The notes under the pieces are model-generated. The model did no database searches. It had not been told where the DNA came from and saw only the letters and a program-made list of their open reading frames with translations. Below, piece after piece: positions 38,408 through 47,175 of a stretch of DNA of 64,000 nt. The stretch lies in NCBI GenBank assembly GCA_963800215.1, contig CAWCZY010000008.1:62001-126000 (forward strand), in the 5' to 3' direction. The stretch comes from JAJPKK01 sp963800215. GTDB taxonomy: Bacteria; Pseudomonadota; Alphaproteobacteria; Rhizobiales; Xanthobacteraceae. Each line of letters opens with the position of its first letter. Positions within the stretch are counted from its first letter, which is position 1. Made by a program: the position numbers and the translations under genes.

Positions 38408-40159
38408 ATGGATTTTGCATCTGGGAACGGCGCGATGATGAATGCCGCGGGTGCGCTGTCGGCGTGTGCGTTCGCGCTGCTGGTCGGCGCATCGCCGTTG
38501 CGTGCTGCCGATGTCACCTATGAGCGTCTGCTCGATCCCGAGCCGCAAAACTGGCTCATGAACCATCATGATTTCGGCGCGCAGCGCTTCTCGGCGCTGG
38601 ATTCCATCAACCGGTCGAACGTCAAGAGCCTCAAGCTCGCCTTCGCGATCGCGCTCGGCGGCACCTCCAAGGACGAATATCTCGAGATGACGCCGCTGGT
38701 CGAGGACGGCTTCATGTACGTGGTCGACAGCTGGGGCATCGTGTCAAAGATCGACGTGCGGTCCGGCACGTCGGGGACCATCGTCTGGCAGATGAATCCC
38801 AAGCAGGAGCGGCAGGACCGCAATCGCGGCGTCGCGCTGTGGAACAATCTGGTGATCTCGACCACCGGCTTCGAGGCTCGCGTCATCGCGGCCGACAAGG
38901 ACACCGGCAAGGTGGTGTGGGAAACCAACCTGCTCGATCAGCCCGACCTCGAACTCACTGCCGCGCCGCTGGCGCTGAAGGACCAGATCGTGGTCGGCGG
39001 CTCCGGCGGCGATCGCGGAATCCGGCCCTGGGTTGTCGCGCTCGATGCCAGGACCGGCAAGCTCCAGTGGAAGACCCACTCGGTACCGGCGCCCGGCGAG
39101 CCCGGCAGCGAGACCTGGAAGGGCGGCAACAACGCCTGGCAGACCGGCGGCGGTTCCTTCTACGTCACCGGCTCCTACGATCCCGCCGCCAATCTCACCT
39201 ATTGGGGCTCCGGAAATCCGGCCCCGGCCTACGATCCGACCTACCGGCCCGGCGACAATCTCTACACGTCGAGCGCGCTCGCCTTCGACGCCGCCACCGG
39301 CAAGATCAGGTGGTACCACCAGTACACGCCGAACGACAGCCGCGACTACGACGAGACCGGCACCCACATCATCATCGACACCAAGGTGAACGGCGTGGAT
39401 CGCAAGATCCTCTCCCATGCCGGCCGCAACGGCTTCCAGTATGTTTTCGACCGCATCAACGGCCAGTTCTTGCGGGCCACGCAGAGCGTCAAGCAGGTGA
39501 CGTGGACCAAGGGCATCGACCCGAAGACCGGCAAGCCGCTCGAATACGATGCCGGCAAGGACCTGCAAGTCTACGCCGAGCCCGCCGACATGCACCAGGA
39601 CCGCGCCTCGCGCAGCCTCTGCCCGCCGATCTCCGGCGGCAGCAACTACTGGCCGGCGTCTTACAGCCGCCGCACGAGTCTCCTCTATATTCCCCAGCAC
39701 GAAGGCTGCGCCACGATCACCACGGATCACAGCATGCACGTGAAGGGCAATTTCTGGGGCGGCGTCACCGGCGAAAATGGCCGCATCACCAGTTCGCTCG
39801 TCATGCTCGATCCAGGCACCGGCGAATTGAAGAAACGCATCGAGCTGCCTTATCCGAACTATGCCGGTGCGCTGACGACCGCGGGCGGCATCGTGGTCAC
39901 GGCGCTGATCGACGGCACCATCCTCGCCTTCGACGATGAAACCCTCGAAGAGCTGTGGCGCATCAATGTGGGCACCGGCTTCAACGCCCCGCCCATGACC
40001 TATGCGGTGGGCGGCAAGCAATACATCGCCATCGCCTCCGGCCTGTGCTGCGCCGGCGCGGCGCCGGGGCAGTTCCGCAATGCGCGCGTGCGGATTTCGC
40101 GGAGCCCGGAACTGCGCCAACTCGGCAATGCCACAATGGTGTTCGTGTTCGGGCTGTGA
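38408..40159 (+). CDS. PQQ-dependent (methanol/ethanol-type) dehydrogenase
   Basis: 583-residue periplasmic quinoprotein. The signal peptide is cut near PLRAADV, and the eight-bladed propeller repeats follow (NHHDFGAQRFSALDSINRSN, VWETNLLDQPD, VVALDARTGKLQWKT, LAFDAATGKIRWYHQY). RPGDNLYTSSALAFD contains the Asp equivalent to the catalytic base, and GGSNYWPASYSRRTSLLYIP is the family-typical W-motif region. No cytochrome c domain is fused, so electrons go to a separate cytochrome. GAGAGG precedes the ATG. Compared with MxaF/XoxF it has a different Cys pattern, and substrate and metal (Ca or lanthanide) are not assignable by eye. It faces the secreted MBL hydrolase gene. Confidence 0.88.
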   Translation: MDFASGNGAMMNAAGALSACAFALLVGASPLRAADVTYERLLDPEPQNWLMNHHDFGAQRFSALDSINRSNVKSLKLAFAIALGGTSKDEYLEMTPLVEDGFMYVVDSWGIVSKIDVRSGTSGTIVWQMNPKQERQDRNRGVALWNNLVISTTGFEARVIAADKDTGKVVWETNLLDQPDLELTAAPLALKDQIVVGGSGGDRGIRPWVVALDARTGKLQWKTHSVPAPGEPGSETWKGGNNAWQTGGGSFYVTGSYDPAANLTYWGSGNPAPAYDPTYRPGDNLYTSSALAFDAATGKIRWYHQYTPNDSRDYDETGTHIIIDTKVNGVDRKILSHAGRNGFQYVFDRINGQFLRATQSVKQVTWTKGIDPKTGKPLEYDAGKDLQVYAEPADMHQDRASRSLCPPISGGSNYWPASYSRRTSLLYIPQHEGCATITTDHSMHVKGNFWGGVTGENGRITSSLVMLDPGTGELKKRIELPYPNYAGALTTAGGIVVTALIDGTILAFDDETLEELWRINVGTGFNAPPMTYAVGGKQYIAIASGLCCAGAAPGQFRNARVRISRSPELRQLGNATMVFVFGL

Positions 40160-40461
40160 GGCAGCCGCGCGCCGCCGGGGTGCCGTTGTCGCCTAATCTT
40201 CAATCCACCAAGTCCATGCCATCGGGGGTATAAATTCACGGCGAATTAGTGTAGGTTTTCCCTGAGCCGCCAGCGGGACGTGCCGAAGTCCTGCAATTGA
40301 AAGGCGGCGTTTGTGTCCTCGGCGGGCAACATCTGCGAAATAGAACCACCGTCGGATATTACAAGCAGACGGTTCCAGACGCATCGAACTGACCGGGCGC
40401 CGATCCAAGGCGCTGCCGGCTCAACGCCTCTTAATGGTTCAGATGACCAAAGGAGAATATC
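40160..40461. other. Intergenic, nothing recognised
   Basis: 302 bases after the PQQ dehydrogenase. Only short unsupported open frames are present. It ends in AAAGGAG, the ribosome binding site of the next gene. Confidence 0.4.
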
Positions 40462-40854
40462 ATAAATCGACATATCTCACTCGGACTGGCAATGCTGGCG
40501 GGCGCCGTGCTCGGAGCCGCGGCCGTCAATGGATTGCATGCGCAGAGCAAGTCACCGGGCGCCTACGCCGTCGTCGACATCAGCGAGATGATCGACGCGA
40601 ACCTCTTCAAGCAGCAGCTGTTGCCCAAGGTGACGCCGGCGGCGCTCGCGGCGTCCGGCGGGCATTACGCCATCCGGACCGATAATATCACCGCACTCGA
40701 TGGGACACCGCCCCAGAGGTTCGTCGTCATCGCTTTCGACAGCATGGATAAAGCCAAAGCATGGAGCTCTTCGCCGAGTCAAAAGGAGGTTGACGCCATT
40801 CGCATGAAAGCGACGAAGTCGCGCCAATTCCTCGTCGAGGGCTTCTCGAATTAG
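40462..40854 (+). CDS. DUF1330 family protein with signal peptide; start codon reads ATA
   Basis: The mature part is a DUF1330 domain (ABM-like ferredoxin fold): AYAVVDISEMIDANLFKQ, PQRFVVIAFDSMDKAKAWSS and IRMKATKSRQFLVEG. The first in-frame ATG (40492) would cut a perfect signal peptide in half. Thirty bases upstream, six bases after AGGAG, the same frame reads ATA AAT CGA CAT, then ISLGLAMLAGAVLGAAA..GLHAQ, exactly a Sec signal peptide if the ATA were ATG. Either the start is a rare ATA or there is a G-to-A change. From there the protein has 130 residues. Function of exported DUF1330 proteins is unknown. Confidence 0.75.
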   Translation: MNRHISLGLAMLAGAVLGAAAVNGLHAQSKSPGAYAVVDISEMIDANLFKQQLLPKVTPAALAASGGHYAIRTDNITALDGTPPQRFVVIAFDSMDKAKAWSSSPSQKEVDAIRMKATKSRQFLVEGFSN

Positions 40855-40856
40855 CG

Positions 40857-40918
40857 CATGTTCAAACTAAATGAGATTCGAGCGCTGTCCTATTCAATAC
40901 GAAAGGACAGCGCTCGAA
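40857..40918. repeat. Dispersed-repeat core (copy 2) with a strong hairpin
   Basis: 40857-40890 resembles 11487-11518 (CATG.TCA.ACTAAA.GAGATT..GAGCGCT). 40877-40891 and 40904-40918 form a 15-bp perfect stem with a 12-base loop. It lies between two convergent genes ending at 40854 and 40941, so it probably works as a two-way terminator as well as being a repeat-family member. Confidence 0.7.
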
Positions 40919-40940
40919 CCAAGATTCACCGATCGAACGG

Positions 40941-42014
40941 TCATGGGCGGAGAAAGTCCAGGATCTCCGCGTTGAAGCTGTCGGGCGCCTCCATGTGAGG
41001 TACGTGACCCAGCCCGGGCATCACTTTCACCCGGCAGTCGCCGGCCTCGGCGCAGGCTTGCTTCGCCATCACCGGGTAATTTCCCATTTTGCCCGCGACC
41101 TCGGGCGGGGCGTAGGCGCGCAGCGGCGTGGTCCGATCCCGTTCTCCGACGATCAGCAGAACCGGCATCTGCAGGAGGCGATATTCGTAACGGACGGGCT
41201 GCCGATAAATCATCTGGTAGGTCGACGCCACCGTCACGGCATAGCGGTCGAACTCGCCGCTCAGGCCGACCCGCGCGCGCCATTCGACAAAAGGCTCATA
41301 TCGGGCCGGCGGAAGAACCGGAAAGTAGCGCTTGATGAAGGCCCGATACTGCTCGACCGTCTGATGCCGTTCCGCCTCGAATAGCGTCTCGGTGGTCTGC
41401 GGTGGAATGAAAAGCCGGTAATCTTCGAGACCGATCGGGTCTTCGAGCACCAGGCGCTTGACGCGCTCGGCGTAAGTGCGGGCGAAGCGCACCGCCAGCA
41501 TGCCGCCGGTCGAATGGCCGATCACGTCGACGTCGCGGACATTGAGGGTATCGAGGAGCTTGGCCGTGTTCGCCGCCAGAAGATCGAACGAGTAGTCGAT
41601 ATCCGGCTTGGACGACTTGTTGAAGCCGATTTGATCGGGGACGATGACACGGAATCCGGCTCGCGTCAGCGCGCCGATGGGGCCGCTCCAGTAGGAACTG
41701 TCGAAGTTCTTGCCATGCAGGAGCACGACGGTGCGCCCGTTCGGCGTACCCGTCGGGGCGACATCCATGAAGGCCATGCGGAGGTGCTGGCCGTGGATCT
41801 CCAGCGGCATGAATTGGACCGGATAGGGATAGGGCCAGCCTTCGAGCCCGATCCCGAGCGGCTCGGCGTAAGTCGGGCCTGGTATCCCGGCCGACTGAGC
41901 CTGAACGCCCGGCGCGCAGAACAGCTGCGCCGCCACGGCGAGCGCGGCTGGCAGCCCGCCGGTCTTCATCATCGCGTGCGACGGATCGGCGTTGGGCGGG
42001 GCGGCTGGCTTCAT
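40941..42014 (-). CDS. Secreted alpha/beta hydrolase
   Basis: 357 residues. Signal sequence around MMKTGGLPAALAVAAQLFCA, cut near VQAQS. Hydrolase core: VVLLHGKNFDSSYWSGPIGA (oxyanion HG), nucleophile elbow VIGHSTGGMLAV with Ser, PVLLIVGERDRTTP with Asp, and GLGHVPHMEAPDSFN with His, a complete triad. The start at 42014 has GAGGT in front; a longer ATG (42026) and the internal Met pair near 41970 are alternatives. Substrate unknown. Relatives include exported epoxide/ester hydrolases. Convergent with the DUF1330 gene. Confidence 0.87.
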   Translation of the reverse strand: MKPAAPPNADPSHAMMKTGGLPAALAVAAQLFCAPGVQAQSAGIPGPTYAEPLGIGLEGWPYPYPVQFMPLEIHGQHLRMAFMDVAPTGTPNGRTVVLLHGKNFDSSYWSGPIGALTRAGFRVIVPDQIGFNKSSKPDIDYSFDLLAANTAKLLDTLNVRDVDVIGHSTGGMLAVRFARTYAERVKRLVLEDPIGLEDYRLFIPPQTTETLFEAERHQTVEQYRAFIKRYFPVLPPARYEPFVEWRARVGLSGEFDRYAVTVASTYQMIYRQPVRYEYRLLQMPVLLIVGERDRTTPLRAYAPPEVAGKMGNYPVMAKQACAEAGDCRVKVMPGLGHVPHMEAPDSFNAEILDFLRP

Positions 42015-42072
42015 GGCTGACCTCATTTAAGACTGCCCACACCTTATCCTGCCGGCCTGCAATCGGCTCGAA

Positions 42073-42387
42073 CTACTGCCGCAACCGGGCCGCGTATCGC
42101 TGGCATAGCGCTTCGTCGCCTTCATAGTAGAACGATCCAATGAGGTCACCGTTCATTGTTGCTCGAATTTGGCATTGCTTGTCTTTTGCTCCTTTGGTCA
42201 CAATCTCGGGCGAACCCCAAATGTAGACTTTGTTCCCCGCAACCATGCGTTCATCAATCGGTGAACCGATCTTGGCAACAACCGCACTCAAGGGCTGTCC
42301 CTCCAGTCTGGTCATCCCCTCCTTGACGGTACCGGCGCACGCGGCAACCAACATGCATGCGGCTGCAGCGGCGGCAAGGCGGTGCAC
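42073..42387 (-). CDS. Small lipoprotein
   Basis: 104 residues. Lipobox MLVAACAG places the lipidated Cys at about residue 17 after a short hydrophobic leader. The mature part LEGQPLSAVVAKIGSPIDER then KVYIWGS resembles the start of SmpA/OmlA-like (BamE-fold) small lipoproteins, with two further Cys (KQCQIRATMNG, ALCQRYAARL) that may pair. Probably anchored in the outer membrane. No close functional assignment. Confidence 0.7.
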   Translation of the reverse strand: MHRLAAAAAACMLVAACAGTVKEGMTRLEGQPLSAVVAKIGSPIDERMVAGNKVYIWGSPEIVTKGAKDKQCQIRATMNGDLIGSFYYEGDEALCQRYAARLRQ

Positions 42388-42552
42388 GGTAATCTCCCAA
42401 GTAGAGTCCGCAAGTCAGTCCGCAAGTGAGTTCGCAAGAACTCCGATCATCGGTGTTACCAGCTTCAAAAACTTTTCGGCAATTCTGGGAAGGTGCTCCT
42501 GGCCGAAGACACCTGCGGATATTCCTATTGCCCTTCCCGCCCGATCACGCGT

Positions 42553-43026
42553 TCAAAGCAGCCCGGCGACGTCGCCCGCGAGGCTTTCCGGCTTCGCCGT
42601 AGGAGCGAAGCGCGCTTGCACGGCACCGGCTCTATCGACCAGGAACTTCGTGAAGTTCCATTTTATGCTGTTGCCCAGCAGCCCGCCCTTCTGCTGCGCA
42701 AGCCAGAGATAGAGCGGGTGGGCGTTCCTGCCGTTGACCTCGATCTTGGCGAACAGCGGAAAGGTAATGCCGTAGGTGCGGTCGCAGAATTTGGAGATCT
42801 CCGCATCCGACCCCGGTTCCTGATGACCGAACTGATCGCATGGAAAGGCGAGTATCTCGAAGCCGCGCGGCTCGAACTGTTCATAGAGGCCCTGCAGGCC
42901 CCTGTACTGCGGTGTGAAGCCGCATTTGGAGGCGACGTTGACCACCAACAGCGCTTTGCCGCGGTAGTCGGCGAGACGGCGCTCCTCGCCCGTGCCTAAC
43001 CGGGCGCTGAAATCGTAGATCGGCAT
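42553..43026 (-). CDS. Glutathione peroxidase family thiol peroxidase
   Basis: 157 residues. Peroxidatic Cys in VVNVASKCGFTPQYRGLQ (near residue 35), Gln in FPCDQFGHQEPG (which also has the Cys used by thioredoxin-dependent GPx as resolving residue), and WNFTKFLVDRAG with the Trp/Asn of the tetrad. Reduces hydroperoxides, including lipid peroxides. Transcribed behind the heme-oxygenase-like gene (48-base gap), which suggests a joint oxidative or heme stress response. Confidence 0.94.
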   Translation of the reverse strand: MPIYDFSARLGTGEERRLADYRGKALLVVNVASKCGFTPQYRGLQGLYEQFEPRGFEILAFPCDQFGHQEPGSDAEISKFCDRTYGITFPLFAKIEVNGRNAHPLYLWLAQQKGGLLGNSIKWNFTKFLVDRAGAVQARFAPTAKPESLAGDVAGLL

Positions 43027-43074
43027 CGCGGTCTCCGTTTGCGGTTGCGCACGTCGCCGGTGCAGCTCCTTTCG

Positions 43075-43407
43075 TCACGCCACTTGGGCCTTGCCGAGCC
43101 CCACCGTCTGGCGCACCTCGAACCCCTCGAATTGCGGGTGCCCGAGATAGAGCGGCTTGTTGTCGCCGGCGCGGTGATGCGCAGCCCGAAACGCCTCGGA
43201 CCGGGTCCACGCTTCGAACGCGGCGCGGTTCTCCCATATCGTGTGGGACGCATAAAGCGTGTGATCTTCGGCTTCGGGGCCTTTGAGCAGGTGGAACTCG
43301 ACGAAGCCCGGCACCTCGTCGAGATGGCTGTCGCGCGACAGCCAGACATGCTCGAACGCAGCTTCTGATCCCTTGGTGACGCGGAACCTGTTCATGGCTA
43401 TAAACAT
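43075..43407 (-). CDS. Antibiotic-biosynthesis-monooxygenase/HmoA-like heme-degrading protein
   Basis: 110 residues, dimeric ABM fold. MFIAMNRFRVTKGSEAAFEH followed by PGFVEFHLLKGP and HTIWENRAAFEAWTRSEAFR with the His of AAHHRAG match the IsdG/HmoA heme monooxygenase pattern (Asn, Trp, His). The open frame begins at 43557 but similarity starts at the ATG 43407. It would open heme to free iron, and precedes the glutathione peroxidase gene. Confidence 0.82.
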   Translation of the reverse strand: MFIAMNRFRVTKGSEAAFEHVWLSRDSHLDEVPGFVEFHLLKGPEAEDHTLYASHTIWENRAAFEAWTRSEAFRAAHHRAGDNKPLYLGHPQFEGFEVRQTVGLGKAQVA

Positions 43408-43543
43408 CGCGTGATCTCCGGACTTGATGGAAATGGTCGGCGTACAATACGACTTTTCCGGGAGCTGTGCTCGTGCTCTTCGACCTCCCCGCCGGCACCG
43501 ACGACGGCCGCGTGTTCCGAGCCCGGCCTCGGAGGAGAATTCA

Positions 43544-44470
43544 ATGTCCGCCCTCATGCAGACGCTTATCGATACCTCGGCGGCCGTGCTTGCGGCGGTG
43601 ACGGCCGTTACGCCGGCGCCGGCACAAACGCCAATCGCGATAGACAGCCGGTTCGCCGAAGTCGGCGGAACCAGGCTGCACTATCTGATTGCCGGCAAAG
43701 GCGAGCCGGTGCTTCTCCTGCACGGCTACGCGCAGAACAGTCACATGTGGCGGCCGCTGATCGCCGAGCTTGCCAAGACGCACTCGGTCATTGCTCCCGA
43801 CCTGCGCGGATTCGGGGAATCGGCCAAGCCGCAGGGCGGCTACGACAAGAAGACGATGGCGCAGGATATCCGCGCACTGGCGGTGTCGCTCGGGCACAGG
43901 CGGGTCGGGGTCGTCGGCCATGACATCGGGCTGATGGTTGCGTATGCCTATGCCGCCCAATATCCGGCCGAAGTGGACCGGATCGCATTGATGGACGCCT
44001 TTCTGCCCGGCGTGGGCGATTGGGCCAACGTCTTTCTGCTCGGGGATAAATGGCATTTCCATTTCTACGGCAAGACGCCGCTTGCACTCGTCGACGGCCG
44101 CGAGCGCATCTACTTCGAGCACTTCTGGAACGACTTCGCCGCCGATCCCGCCCACTCGGTTTCCGAGGCGGATCGCCAGTTCTATACGGCGGCCTATGCG
44201 CAGCCCGATGCCATGCGGGCGGGCTTCGAGGTTTTTCGCGCCTTCGAGCAGGACGCCAGAGACTTTGCCGGCTTCGCGAAGACCAGGCTGACGATGCCGA
44301 TGCTGGTGCTGACGGGCGAAAAGGCCTCCGGCGAATTCCTCATCACGCAGGGCCGCCTGGTCGACGACCATGTCGAGGGCGTCGTCATCAAGGGTTCCGG
44401 CCATTGGCTGATGGATGAGGCCCCGGATCAGGTCATTCCGAAGCTGGTCTCGTTCTTGTCGACGCCGTGA
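43544..44470 (+). CDS. Alpha/beta hydrolase, epoxide hydrolase/dehalogenase type, exported
   Basis: 308 residues. A probable signal peptide ends at PAPAQTP. VLLLHGYAQNSHMWRPLIAE gives the HGY oxyanion motif. The nucleophile elbow reads VGVVGHDIGLMVAYAYA, with Asp instead of Ser, as in epoxide hydrolases and haloacetate dehalogenases. GSGHWLMDEAPDQV carries the catalytic His. GGAGGAGAATTCA before the ATG is an excellent ribosome binding site. Substrate unknown. Confidence 0.88.
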   Translation: MSALMQTLIDTSAAVLAAVTAVTPAPAQTPIAIDSRFAEVGGTRLHYLIAGKGEPVLLLHGYAQNSHMWRPLIAELAKTHSVIAPDLRGFGESAKPQGGYDKKTMAQDIRALAVSLGHRRVGVVGHDIGLMVAYAYAAQYPAEVDRIALMDAFLPGVGDWANVFLLGDKWHFHFYGKTPLALVDGRERIYFEHFWNDFAADPAHSVSEADRQFYTAAYAQPDAMRAGFEVFRAFEQDARDFAGFAKTRLTMPMLVLTGEKASGEFLITQGRLVDDHVEGVVIKGSGHWLMDEAPDQVIPKLVSFLSTP

Positions 44471-44629
44471 TCGCCGGATTGCGCATGGTCGAGCCGGCTG
44501 CCGGTCACTGACCTCAAGTCCTTCTGGGGCGCGCGAGATTGCGGGGCAGTCTGAAGATCGCCGGATAGTCAATTCCGAGAATTCGGCCTCGCCGCCGCTG
44601 CGGGCGCCACCGCGCGTCGAGCAGGCGCT

Positions 44630-45322
44630 CTACCGGTCGCGGAATTTTGTCGAAGCGTGAGTGCCGTCGCAGAACGGCTTGTTGCGTGACTCACCGCAAC
44701 GGCACAGCGTTACGCGGTTGCGCACTTCATATTCGAAGCCGTCGGAGGAGACGACGGCGATCCCGCCGCGAAGCCAGATCGGGCCGCTGCATTGCTGCTC
44801 CGGGTCCTCGACCAGGCCGATCGAGATCGGCAACCGGGGTTCCACCACTTCTCCCGTCGCCTTGTCCCGCGCCACTAGGCGGCCGGCGGGGCAGTTTCCT
44901 GCCTGCCGCACGAAGGTCGCTCGTACGGCCGGCTCATCGGTGCGCGCGACCTGCTTCCAGACAGTTCCGTGGGTGTCGCAGAAGCGTCCGAACGCGCACA
45001 GGCTGTCTGCGTCCGAAAGCACCATCCCGGGGCCGTCGAGAACCTTGGCCTGCTTGGCGTAAGGTTCACGGCTGGCCGTCTCGGTGCCGTCAAATCCGAT
45101 CTTGGCGTGGTTGCCGTCGCAGAACGGCTTGTTGCTCGAATGACCGCATCGGCACAGTGCATAGCTCTCCCGCACGGCGAACGCCTCGCCCTCCTGCCAC
45201 CGCTCCGAACCGCCTTCCGAGTCCGTGACGATGGTCTGCCTGGAAAGCGGCGGGGAGCCCGAGACCATGTATGGGCCGTCCTTCGAAATCACCACGCGCG
45301 CCTTGACATTCGCTCTGGACAT
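44630..45322 (-). CDS. Dual CDGSH iron-sulfur domain protein
   Basis: 230 residues with two CDGSH-type [2Fe-2S] sites: CRCGHSSNKPFCDGNH near residue 58 and CRCGESRNKPFCDGTH near the C-terminus, each following C-x-C-x2-S-x3-P-x-C-D-G-x-H. Between them is a segment with further Cys (DADSLCAFGRFCDTHG, GNCPAGRLVARD) typical of the divergent 4Fe-4S mono-cluster domain fused in this family. One His ligand per cluster makes them redox- and pH-sensitive. Likely cytosolic redox or cluster-transfer function. Stand-alone on the minus strand. Confidence 0.93.
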   Translation of the reverse strand: MSRANVKARVVISKDGPYMVSGSPPLSRQTIVTDSEGGSERWQEGEAFAVRESYALCRCGHSSNKPFCDGNHAKIGFDGTETASREPYAKQAKVLDGPGMVLSDADSLCAFGRFCDTHGTVWKQVARTDEPAVRATFVRQAGNCPAGRLVARDKATGEVVEPRLPISIGLVEDPEQQCSGPIWLRGGIAVVSSDGFEYEVRNRVTLCRCGESRNKPFCDGTHASTKFRDR

Positions 45323-45472
45323 CGTTCGCTCCCTACATGCATTTCATCCCCGGCAGCCACCACGATCCGTGTTGACGATCATGCCACAATCGCGACGTTT
45401 TACCGAGTTGCCGGATGTGCGTCTGCCAAAAGCACGTCGCTGAAAAGCGCAATGATGCGTACGCTCGTCCGA

Positions 45473-46854
45473 TCACAAGAACGTCGACGTCATCGTCGGC
45501 GATTCCGCCAAGGCATGCGCCATGAACTCGAGCGCGTTGCGCACGGCGGCGCGGTCGGGCGGGCCGCCGAGGCAGACCCGTACGGCTTCGGGGGGCGAGC
45601 CCTCGGTGGCGAAAGCGTCGCTGGCGACGACGCCGATGCCGGTCGAGCGCATATGGCCGACGAAGGCGGAGCGGGTCCACGGCTCCGGCAGCGACACCCA
45701 CAAATGGAACCCGATCGGGTCGGTGCGAATGCCGCTGTCGGGCAGGATCGCGGCGGCGAGCCGCTGGCGTTCGATCGATTCGCGGCGCACCGCGCCCAGC
45801 AGGGCGTCGCCGGTGCCGTCGGCGATCCACCGCGTCGCCAGCGCGACGGTGACGGGCGAAGCCATCACGGTCGCGGTGCGGACCGCCGAGGCGAACAGCC
45901 AGCCGGAACGCACGTCCGGCGCCACCACGTAGGCGACCCGCAGGCCGGCGCCGAGGCATTTGGCGAGCCCGGCGATATGCCAGGTGAGCTCCGGCGCGAC
46001 CGCGGCGAAGGGCGGCGGCCCGCCGACCGGCAGGAAGCCGTAAGGGTCATCCTCCACGATCGCCACGCCGAAACGGCGGGCGACATCGGCGATCGCGATC
46101 CGCCGCGGCTCGGAGATCGTGTGCGTCGTCGGATTGAGCAGCGTCGGATTGACGTAGAGGGCCTTGGGGTTGAGGCGCATACACGCTTGCGCAAACGCGA
46201 TGGCGTCGACGCCTTCGTCATCCATCGGCAGTCCGACGAGCTTGACGCCGAGCTGGGCCGAGATCGAGCGGGTGCCGGGATAGGTGAGATCTTCCGACAG
46301 GATCACGTCGCCCGGCTTGGTGAGGAGGCCGAAGATGCCGAGCAGCGCCGGATGCGCGCCCGGCGCGATGAACAGGCGATCCTGGGGGGGCACCAGGGCG
46401 CGGCGACTCAGCCAGTTGGACGCCGCGTCCTTGTCGGCCTGCACGCCGCCGAAGCCTTGATAGCGCAGCAGCGAGACGAGATCGCGTCCGACCGCTTCGA
46501 GCCCGTCCTGCATGCGGTCGAGCAGTTCCGGATCGTCGGGCTCGGGCGGCAGGTTCATGGACAGATCGACGATTTCCGGATGGCGCGCCATCGGCTGTGG
46601 GGCCGCCGCGCCGATTTGCGCACGAAGGTTCCGCGCCCCACGTGAGACTCGATCAAGCCGCGCTTCTGCGCCTCCAGATAGCCGCGCGCGACGGTGGTGA
46701 AATCGATGTCGAGGCGACGCGCGAGCTTGCGCTGGGGCGGCAGGCGATCGGAGGCGGAAAGGCGCCCGCTGCGAATATCTTCCGCGATGGCATCGGCAAT
46801 GGCGAGATAGTGCGGCTTGTCGCTGGTCGTGAGATTTGGCGTCCAATCCTGCAT
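45473..46854 (-). CDS. MocR-type GntR regulator with aminotransferase domain (one frame break near 46620)
   Basis: Residues 1-80 form the GntR winged helix (YLAIADAIAEDIRSGRLSAS, LPPQRKLARRLDIDFTTVAR). The rest is a class I PLP aminotransferase-like effector domain: YQGFGGVQADKDAASNWLSR, VEDDPYGFLPVGG, and GLAKCLGAGLRVAYVV with the PLP-binding Lys. A base appears to be missing near 46620, where GRGTFVR switches frame to QIGAAAPQPMARHPE. Restored length is 460. The start at 46854 (MQDWTPNL) has GGAG upstream; 46899 is an alternative. Divergent from the Nit1C-type cluster, so it probably regulates it. The ligand may be an amino compound or its PLP aldimine. Confidence 0.88.
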
Positions 46855-46929
46855 ATCGATTGTGCTCCAGGCCGCTTGGTCACGCATCTCGGGGAACACG
46901 AAACCCGGTCAATCCACGACCGGACTACA

Positions 46930-46944
46930 ATTGACTGTATATTG
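46930..46944. promoter_or_regulatory. Putative MocR operator, copy 1
   Basis: ATTGACTGTATATTG, flanked by CA on the left so that CAAT and ATTG form short inverted ends. It lies about 75 bases before the MocR start. A near-identical copy occurs at 47115-47130 in the same orientation. Confidence 0.5.
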
Positions 46945-47114
46945 TTGCAAGAAGGAAAGCGCGGCAAATTTGACAAGGCGCGGGCAATCATTTTCCAGCG
47001 CTAGGGCGGTGCGGGAAATCGATCAGCGGATTGCACAAATCATTAGCAGAATGGTGCCTTTTTCGTCGTTGCATCCAAACAACTGCGATCCTTTCATGAG
47101 CAGCATTCGGACCT

Positions 47115-47130
47115 ATTGACTGCAATATTG
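47115..47130. promoter_or_regulatory. Putative MocR operator, copy 2
   Basis: ATTGACTGCAATATTG, sharing ATTGACTG and the ATATTG end with copy 1. It overlaps a possible -35 box (TTGACT) and sits about 46 bases upstream of the sigma-54 promoter elements. MocR/GabR proteins commonly bind pairs of direct repeats. Confidence 0.5.
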
Positions 47131-47175
47131 AATGTAAAATGTATGGTTTAATGAATGGATATGCATTGCAGCCAT

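Noticed and set aside
38744..40120. 458-codon minus-strand open frame opposite the PQQ dehydrogenase
   Set aside because: Shadow of the propeller repeats, biased composition, no domain.
44969..46645. 558-codon plus-strand open frame across the CDGSH and MocR genes
   Set aside because: It crosses two genes coded on the other strand and the space between them; low-complexity Arg/Gly/Asp.
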